Made by a program: the position numbers and the translations under genes
Notes under the pieces: model-generated
Told to the model about the DNA's origin: nothing
Databases searched by the model: none
The model's input: the letters and a program-made list of their open reading frames with translations, nothing else
Part shown: positions 34,366 to 39,192 of the stretch, piece by piece
How positions within the stretch are numbered: position 1 is the first letter of the stretch
Layout of the letters: the number at the start of each line of letters is the position of its first letter
Source of the DNA: Deltaproteobacteria bacterium
GTDB taxonomy: Bacteria; Desulfobacterota; Desulfarculia; JACQYL01
Assembly (NCBI GenBank): GCA_016208165.1
Contig: JACQYL010000084.1
Coordinates: forward strand, 1-39,192
Direction of reading: 5' to 3'
Length of the DNA stretch: 39,192 nucleotides

Positions 34366-34884
34366 GAATTCACCTCAAAAATGGTCTGCGTTTGGTTTCT
34401 CTAAAAAACAGCGAGAGTTTCCAACGGGAATGAAATGCCCACTGTTGGACGGCGTATTCTTCGAGGAGAGGGAAGGTCTACCGACGCAACAATTCAATAG
34501 GATCATAGACCTACAAGCTGGGGACTATAGGAAAGATGCTCGGGGCATGTCAAGAGATTAAACAGGGCACTGGAAAGGGAATTCGTCGAACCGAGGCCCG
34601 CCGGCAAAGGGGCCTCCAATGGCTGAAGACCTTTTCACTTGTGTTGCTTTTGGACCCCGGATATAATCTCGCCGTTTCAGCGCGGAACATGACTCGTCCG
34701 ATGTGCGTAAAGGCCTTTCCAACTCGCTCGAAGAACGGCAAACAAGAAATTCTTGTACATAGCGAGTCCGACGATCCGGCTTTTGCAGATCACGAAATAC
34801 CGAGAACCAAAGATCTACAAAAACGCCGGATAAACAACCACGTCGAGACGAGTAAACCGGTTCTTTAGACAGGAAGGAGACGTT
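34366..34884. other. Divergent intergenic region
   Basis: About 520 bases between the TPR/SEC-C gene (-) and the nitroreductase (+). A good promoter toward the nitroreductase is listed separately. A long minus-strand open frame enters from 35511, but it is antisense to the nitroreductase and is rejected. No gene is supported here. Confidence 0.55.
34639..34667 (+). promoter_or_regulatory. Probable promoter of the nitroreductase gene
   Basis: TTGTGT at 34639-34644 and a perfect TATAAT at 34662-34667 are 17 bases apart. The predicted start near 34674 leaves a leader of about 210 bases before ATG 34885. The -35 matches only in its first three bases. Confidence 0.5.
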
Positions 34885-35550
34885 ATGAAGTTCGTGGACG
34901 TATTCAAAGGCAGACGCAGCATTCGCAAATACAAGCCGGATCCGGTGCCCCGCATGCTCATCGAAGAGATCCTGTCGGAAGCTCGCTGGTGCCCCTCGTG
35001 GGCCAACACCCAACCGTGGGAAGTGATGGTGGTCCAGGGAGAAGCACTGGAAAAATTCAGGCAGGCTCAGCGCGAAAAAGTGGCCGCCCAGGCGCCCCAC
35101 AACCCCGACGTGGCCACACCTGACAAGTTTCCCAAAAAGTGGCATGACCGGGTGGTACAGATAGGCGCGTGCTGTCTCGACGCTCTCTGCATCCAGCGGG
35201 AAGACCGCGAAGCCAGACAACAGTATTATTCCGACATGTTCAGTCTGTTCGGCGCCCCCGCCATGGTCCTGTTTCTGTTGGACGACCAGCTCAACGTGCC
35301 TTACGGCATGATGGACATCGGAATCTACATGCACGGGGTGTGTCTCGTGGCCAGAAGTAAGGGCCTGGGTACGTTGGTTCTCTCGACCGTCATTCGATAT
35401 CCGGACGTCTTCCGCTCGTTGCTGCCCATCCCGCAAAACAAGCGCCTGGTGATGGGGATAGCGATGGGTTATCCCGACGAGTCCGCCCCCATAAACAATT
35501 TCGAGCGGCAACGCGTACCGATCGAAGATTTTACCATGTGGGTCGAATAG
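34885..35550 (+). CDS. Nitroreductase-family FMN oxidoreductase
   Basis: 221 residues with the nitroreductase-fold FMN contacts: FKGRRSIRKYKPDPVP at the N-terminus (Arg-Arg-Ser-x-Arg), ARWCPSWANTQPWEV, and the C-terminal glycine-rich VMGIAMGYPDE. The MDIGIYMHGVCLVARSKGLGT helix forms part of the dimer core. Such enzymes reduce nitro, quinone or enone groups using NAD(P)H and work as homodimers. Two cysteines (ACCLDALC) in the middle are unusual for the family but not clearly a metal site. ATG 34885 follows GGAAGGAG. It converges with the molybdoenzyme gene with only 11 bases between stops. The physiological substrate is not predictable. Confidence 0.92.
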   Translation: MKFVDVFKGRRSIRKYKPDPVPRMLIEEILSEARWCPSWANTQPWEVMVVQGEALEKFRQAQREKVAAQAPHNPDVATPDKFPKKWHDRVVQIGACCLDALCIQREDREARQQYYSDMFSLFGAPAMVLFLLDDQLNVPYGMMDIGIYMHGVCLVARSKGLGTLVLSTVIRYPDVFRSLLPIPQNKRLVMGIAMGYPDESAPINNFERQRVPIEDFTMWVE

Positions 35551-35561
35551 GAACCGGCGTC

Positions 35562-37517
35562 TCAGCGTTTGCTGATTTTGACCAGGGTTTCGTTTACCGC
35601 CGCCGTCGGCCCCAGGTCACTGATCACGGCTTCCCGTAAACGATTGACGCCGCCGCGATCGTTTTTCCACATGGAGGGCCCGAGTTCAACCACATCGGAC
35701 CGGGTCTTCTCGGAGGTGTTGGCTACAGCCTCGATCCGGTCCAGGCTGCTTTGCACCCAGATGCGATCTCCATCGTTCAAACCGAGATCCGACATGACGG
35801 ACGGGTGAAGACTCACCGTGGGAATCGTCTCCGCGTCCTCCTCGAGCAACTGCGAGTTGAGAAACGATGGCTTCTTGACCATTAGAAGCGTAAGGCCGTG
35901 CTTCCGCTCCGGTCTTCCTTCGTATTCCGTGATGAAGTGGAACTTGCCGTCGGAAGTGCGGAAGATTCCATTCTCATACGGAACGACCGGTTGCGTCCTT
36001 TTGACCGGGCCTTTTTTCACCTCTTCCATGGAGACGCCCTGATCGGCCAGGGGACCCCAACAGCGAGAAATCCAGTCCCAGGGTGAACCTGCCAATGCGT
36101 CTCCAAACCCCATCTTTTCAGCAAGTTTCTGCAAAATCCAGAAGTTGCTTCTGGTCTCGCCCCTGGGCGGCACGGCCGCGGTCACCGGTCCCACGCAAAG
36201 ATGTCCATGGCTGTGGATCACATCGTCCTCTTCCAGGTAGGTAGTCACAGGCAAAATCAGGTCCGCGCACTCGGCCGTCGCGGTCATGAACTGCTCCGTC
36301 ACGATTACGAAATCGCGCTCACGAAGGACCTTCCTCAAATGGTTCGAGTCCGGCGCTGTGGCCACGGGATTGAACATGGCAATCCACGCCACCCGGATGG
36401 GCGGGGCCTCGCATTTTGCAATTTCGTCGGCCAGTCGGGGAAGTAGAATTCTCCGGGGTTTCACGAGTTGAACGCCTCTTTCTTTGGCCTTGTTCATCTC
36501 CTCGCGGAATATTTCCGTTCCAAATGGAAACTCCATATTGTAGAGGTTCGCCCCGCCTCCCCGGACCCCAATGTTACCGCTCATGAACGCCAGCGCATGG
36601 ACCAGTCGCGAATGAGCGCCTCCCTGTTTCCACCAGCTGAGCCCCAAACCCATATACGTCGAGCAGGGACCGTCATCCCAGTAAGCGGAAGCCAGATGCG
36701 AAACCGCTTCTTTGGTCACGTCGGCTTTATCCAGCAGGTCTTCGTCTTTATAACGATCGAGAAGCGCCGAATACCCTTCCCAGTCATGGCCCCGTTCACG
36801 TGCAAAATCCGGTGCCTCGTCTTGTCGCCGGCGAATCTCCCGCGCCACGGCTATGGCAAGATACCCGTCTCCGCCGGGCCGCAGTGCAATATGCCGATCC
36901 GCGATCATGGCTGTTTCAGTATAACGGGGATCGACGACGGTCAGCTTGGCGCCGTTTTTTTGGGCCTCTTTGATGTATGGAATGAGATGCACATTGGTGA
37001 CCGAGGGATTTCTTCCCCAGAACACGATGTTCTTCGAATGGAGCATGTCCTCGGGCGCGTGCAGTAGACACGCCCCAAAATCGTTTATCTGAGCCGCCTG
37101 GAGCGCATCGATGGAAATGCCCCCGGCGGTGACGGTGCTCCCTCCAAGCTGAATCCAGAACACCCGGGGCATAACGAGGTTGAGCAGAGAGAGCGAACCG
37201 GAGTATTGGGCCCACAGTGTTGAAAGCGGCCCGCTTTCCTCTCGCGTCGATCTCAACTTGTCCGCCGCAAGATCGAGGGCCTCATCCCAGGAGATACGCT
37301 CGAAATCGTCTCCCTTACGCACTAAGGGCGTTTGAAGTCGATCGGGACTCGCATACCGCTTCACATAGGCGTTCCCTTTTGCGCAAAGAAATTTTCGGGT
37401 ATACGGGTTGCGTGGGTCGGCCTTCTGGGACACGATCTCCCCGTCTTTGACCTGGACCAGAATACTGCATGTACACGGACAGTCGCGTGTGCAAGTAGTG
37501 GGTACCTGTTTCTCCAT
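35562..37517 (-). CDS. Molybdopterin oxidoreductase, DMSO-reductase family
   Basis: 651 residues. The N-terminal [4Fe-4S] domain has CTRDCPCTCSILV and the fourth ligand in FLCAKG, a C-x3-C-x3-C spacing. Pterin-binding and domain motifs follow: ISWDEALDLAADKL, NIVFWGRNPSVTN, KLTVVDPRYTETA, LALRPGGDG-like ALRPGGDGYLA, and the C-terminal cap with VSLHPSVMSDLGLNDGDRIWV. Where many relatives have Cys or Sec as metal ligand (GGIC), this protein reads AGGISID, so a serine (or other) ligand is likely. There is no Tat signal, so it is cytoplasmic. No electron-transfer or membrane subunit is adjacent. ATG 37517 follows GGGAGGAC. Substrate unknown; acetylene-hydratase-like and thiosulfate-reductase-like groups are alternatives. 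Confidence 0.9.
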   Translation of the reverse strand: MEKQVPTTCTRDCPCTCSILVQVKDGEIVSQKADPRNPYTRKFLCAKGNAYVKRYASPDRLQTPLVRKGDDFERISWDEALDLAADKLRSTREESGPLSTLWAQYSGSLSLLNLVMPRVFWIQLGGSTVTAGGISIDALQAAQINDFGACLLHAPEDMLHSKNIVFWGRNPSVTNVHLIPYIKEAQKNGAKLTVVDPRYTETAMIADRHIALRPGGDGYLAIAVAREIRRRQDEAPDFARERGHDWEGYSALLDRYKDEDLLDKADVTKEAVSHLASAYWDDGPCSTYMGLGLSWWKQGGAHSRLVHALAFMSGNIGVRGGGANLYNMEFPFGTEIFREEMNKAKERGVQLVKPRRILLPRLADEIAKCEAPPIRVAWIAMFNPVATAPDSNHLRKVLRERDFVIVTEQFMTATAECADLILPVTTYLEEDDVIHSHGHLCVGPVTAAVPPRGETRSNFWILQKLAEKMGFGDALAGSPWDWISRCWGPLADQGVSMEEVKKGPVKRTQPVVPYENGIFRTSDGKFHFITEYEGRPERKHGLTLLMVKKPSFLNSQLLEEDAETIPTVSLHPSVMSDLGLNDGDRIWVQSSLDRIEAVANTSEKTRSDVVELGPSMWKNDRGGVNRLREAVISDLGPTAAVNETLVKISKR

Positions 37518-38208
37518 CTCATCGTCCTCCCGGATCTTTGCATTAGCGTGAACGGAGTCTACCATGATGAGTCCTCGAGCATCGGCAAGCCTTTCAATTC
37601 AGAGCGTATTACATTATAATTACACCCGGCGTATACCCTTTGTCCAATACCCTTTCGTGTACAACCCGCCGTTCCCGACGCCGGCCTCGGGCAATCCACG
37701 AACTCTCGATAGCTCCGATTTCAGGCCCGCCTCAACTGTCACGAAACTTCCCCGTGGACGGTGTAGGCGTTTCCACCCCACGCGTCAGACAACACGTGTT
37801 CGAGGAAACGAGATTCCTCCGCAACCGTCTTCCAGCTGATTCGCCCGAAAGTTTCCGGTTAAAGATAGTCCAATCCGCACATTGACAATCCCGAAGTTTT
37901 GGGATAAAGAAAGCCTCCTTATTAAACACAAATCCTGTATTAACCTAAGTTCTGAGTCATGTGGAACCGGATCTGCTTTTTGTCGTGCTATGTGGACACG
38001 GGACAGAAACAAGCTACATCCCGGGAAACGGTTTTTTTCTCCGGATTCTTTGACCGTGCGGCGGGAAAGTTCACCTTTTCCCGAATTGTCCGAACCGGAA
38101 GGATCGGGCGTGGCGCAATGAACACCGGCAAATGAGCGGCAAAGCGCACGCCGATCCAAAATAACTGAATCATAGACTCGATGCTGAGTCTCCTTCGAGA
38201 GGATCAAG
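37518..38208. other. Divergent intergenic region with promoter-like and structured elements
   Basis: About 690 bases between the molybdoenzyme (-) and coaD (+). On the minus strand TATAAT at 37613-37618 could serve the molybdoenzyme gene, about 95 bases before its start, but no good -35 is seen. On the plus strand TTGACA at 37882-37887 precedes an AT-rich GATAAAGA, and ATCCC...GGGAT brackets the spacer; it could drive coaD with a leader of about 290 bases. A large hairpin near coaD is listed separately. Open frames on both strands here are not supported as genes. Confidence 0.45.
38101..38157 (+). promoter_or_regulatory. Long hairpin in the coaD leader
   Basis: GGATCGGGCGTGGCGC at 38101-38116 pairs with GCGCACGCCGATCC at 38144-38157: fourteen base pairs with two single-base bulges and a 27-base loop. 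It lies 51 bases before the coaD start and, being between divergent genes, has no transcript to terminate unless one starts upstream of it. Confidence 0.5.
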
Positions 38209-38727
38209 ATGCCAGAAGAACGAATTGCAGTGTATCCCGGCACATTCGACCTATTTACAAATGGACACCTGTCCCTCGTAAAACGAGCCTTGACGTTGTT
38301 CGATAAGGTCATTGTGGCCGTCGCGGTCAATCCGGACAAAACACCGCTTTTCACACTCGAGGAGCGGCTTGAAATGATCAGGAAGTCCGTTGAAAGCCTG
38401 AACCGGGTCGAGGTGGACGCTTTCGAAGGTTTGACCGTTGAATACGCCAAGAATAAGAACTCGAAGGCCATATTGAGAGGCATTCGAGGCGCGTCCGACT
38501 TCGAATACGAGTTCCAGTTGGCGCTTATGAACCGAAGGTTGAGCCGGGAGATCCAGTCGATTTTCTTGATGACGGACTACAAATGGTTCTATATCAGCTC
38601 TTCCATGATCAAGGACGCAGCGTTGCTTGGAGGAGATGTTTCCGGCCTGATTCCTGCCTATGTTCACCAGAAACTCAAGGAAAAGATCGTACAGTATAAG
38701 GACGCCAAAAAACTTCATCACCAGTAG
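38209..38727 (+). CDS. coaD: Phosphopantetheine adenylyltransferase
   Basis: 172 residues. CoaD joins ATP and 4'-phosphopantetheine to give dephospho-CoA, the penultimate step of CoA synthesis. The nucleotidyltransferase motif YPGTFDLFTNGH (T/HxGH type) is at the N-terminus, followed by KAILRGIRGASDFEYE and the C-terminal ISSSMIKD that closes on ATP. Length is slightly above the usual 160, with a lysine-rich tail. ATG 38209 follows AGAGGA. It is alone on its strand and stands apart from other CoA genes. The nearby leader hairpin could affect its expression. Confidence 0.97.
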   Translation: MPEERIAVYPGTFDLFTNGHLSLVKRALTLFDKVIVAVAVNPDKTPLFTLEERLEMIRKSVESLNRVEVDAFEGLTVEYAKNKNSKAILRGIRGASDFEYEFQLALMNRRLSREIQSIFLMTDYKWFYISSSMIKDAALLGGDVSGLIPAYVHQKLKEKIVQYKDAKKLHHQ

Positions 38728-38934
38728 CGCCTCACGTGAACCCATATAGAGAGTGCCCCCCTCCCCTGACGGCGGCGCCGGAACCGACTTCGACCGGCGC
38801 TGCACCGTTCAACGACCCTCTTGACGCAACGGTCCGATGCAGAAGGAAAGTCGCATCCACTCACGAGGTACCAGGAAAGACCTTTTGGAATCCGCCTCTA
38901 ATTGTGTCGGATGGCGGTATCTTGGGCGGGGTAG

Positions 38935-38956
38935 CGCGGACAACTCGTTGTCCGCG
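38935..38956. repeat. Perfect palindrome
   Basis: CGCGGACAAC at 38935-38944 and GTTGTCCGCG at 38947-38956 are exact reverse complements with a two-base spacer. It is a GC-rich cruciform or dispersed-repeat unit; without a U tract it is not a good terminator for coaD. Confidence 0.7.
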
Positions 38957-39017
38957 TTGCGCAGCAACAAGAGGCCCCACCCCTGTCGTGGAAGCATGCA
39001 CTCTGTCGATTCAAGGG

Positions 39018-39044
39018 GTTGGGTTGAGCATAGCGAAACCCAAC
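39018..39044. repeat. Hairpin repeat with GTTGGGTT/AACCCAAC arms
   Basis: GTTGGGTT (39018-39025) and AACCCAAC (39037-39044) bracket an 11-base loop. It shares its arms with the next unit and with the copy at 2779-2812 but has a different core. Confidence 0.7.
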
Positions 39045-39058
39045 AACATGGGGCATCC

Positions 39059-39092
39059 GTTGGGTTACGCTCGCTGCGCTCGCTAACCCAAC
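39059..39092. repeat. Palindromic intergenic repeat, copy 2
   Basis: GTTGGGTTA and TAACCCAAC arms of nine pairs surround the core CGCTCGCTGCGCTCGC. The 34-base unit agrees with 2779-2812 at 28 positions. Its placement in two gene-free spots some 36 kb apart marks a dispersed family. Confidence 0.75.
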
Positions 39093-39192
39093 CTTGTATA
39101 TTATATTTAAACCATCCGGATTAGCTACCCGGGTGGGGAGGCTTGTGAGACTGTACCCAACCTTCTGCCTTTGAGTACGTGGCGTAGATAAG

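Larger units (their letters stand above)
38728..39192. other. Non-coding right end with palindromic repeats
   Basis: The last 465 bases contain no supported gene. Three palindromic units are present (listed separately). The remaining sequence has no tRNA or rRNA character. Short open frames run through the palindromes and are not accepted. Confidence 0.6.

Noticed and set aside
34558-35511. 317-codon open frame on the minus strand
   Set aside because: Antisense to the nitroreductase; no motif and no start signal.
39093-39192. Possible tRNA at the right end
   Set aside because: No acceptor stem pairing, T-loop or anticodon arm can be drawn.

Overview
The window looks like a chromosomal segment of an anaerobic, GC-rich (roughly mid-50s % by eye) bacterium of the Desulfobacterota/Syntrophobacteria type. 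This rests on gene content, not a database match: a corrinoid methyl-transfer cluster next to an HdrD-like Fe-S protein, a C-GCAxxG-C-C protein with an in-frame UGA (probable selenocysteine), a 2-oxoacid:ferredoxin oxidoreductase operon, an aldehyde:ferredoxin oxidoreductase (AOR) remnant with its ferredoxin, a BadF/HgdC-type activase, a CbiK-type anaerobic cobaltochelatase and a DMSO-reductase-family molybdoenzyme. No phage, transposase, CRISPR array, rRNA or tRNA gene was recognised.

Layout. 1-4765 (+): an unrecognised partial ORF, a corrinoid protein, a UroD-fold protein, an HdrD/GlpC-like protein and the selenoprotein candidate, closed by a strong terminator. 4832-6298 (-): an isocitrate-lyase/PEP-mutase-family enzyme behind a double-ACT regulator. 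6469-8226 (+): promoter, TPP riboswitch, long leader and thiC. 8497-10727 (-): a DUF362 protein and a CoA-enzyme activase. 11080-14294 (+): a small unknown protein behind a structured leader, a diaminopimelate-decarboxylase-like PLP enzyme and an MFS transporter. 14476-15631 (-): an NTF2/SnoaL-like protein and a methylmalonyl-CoA-epimerase-like protein. 15844-16040: intergenic repeats. 16407-18380 (+): a large secreted PKD/carboxypeptidase-regulatory-like repeat protein. 18631-19098 (-): greA. 19580-20972 (+): cob(I)alamin adenosyltransferase and cbiK.

21024-28779 is one long minus-strand run: ferredoxin, disrupted AOR, unknown protein, acyl-CoA synthetase alpha-like protein, korDABC-type oxidoreductase and nicotinamidase. 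29256-31026 holds a HAD phosphatase (-) and a second isocitrate-lyase/PEP-mutase-family enzyme (+). 31043-34365 (-) holds a 957-residue TPR/SEC-C protein and a small cysteine-containing protein. 34885-35550 (+) is a nitroreductase, 35562-37517 (-) a molybdopterin oxidoreductase, and 38209-38727 (+) coaD. The right end is non-coding and holds palindromic repeats, one related to a repeat at 2779.

Common themes are corrinoid chemistry (corrinoid protein, adenosyltransferase, cobalt insertion), ferredoxin-linked 2-oxoacid and aldehyde oxidation with possible ATP-yielding acyl-CoA conversion, and CoA metabolism (coaD, epimerase, activase). The most notable points are the in-frame UGA at 4352, a UroD-fold protein that has lost all zinc ligands of corrinoid methyltransferases, an AOR gene disrupted by what looks like an out-of-frame internal deletion, and several structured leaders and repeats not explained by the genes.
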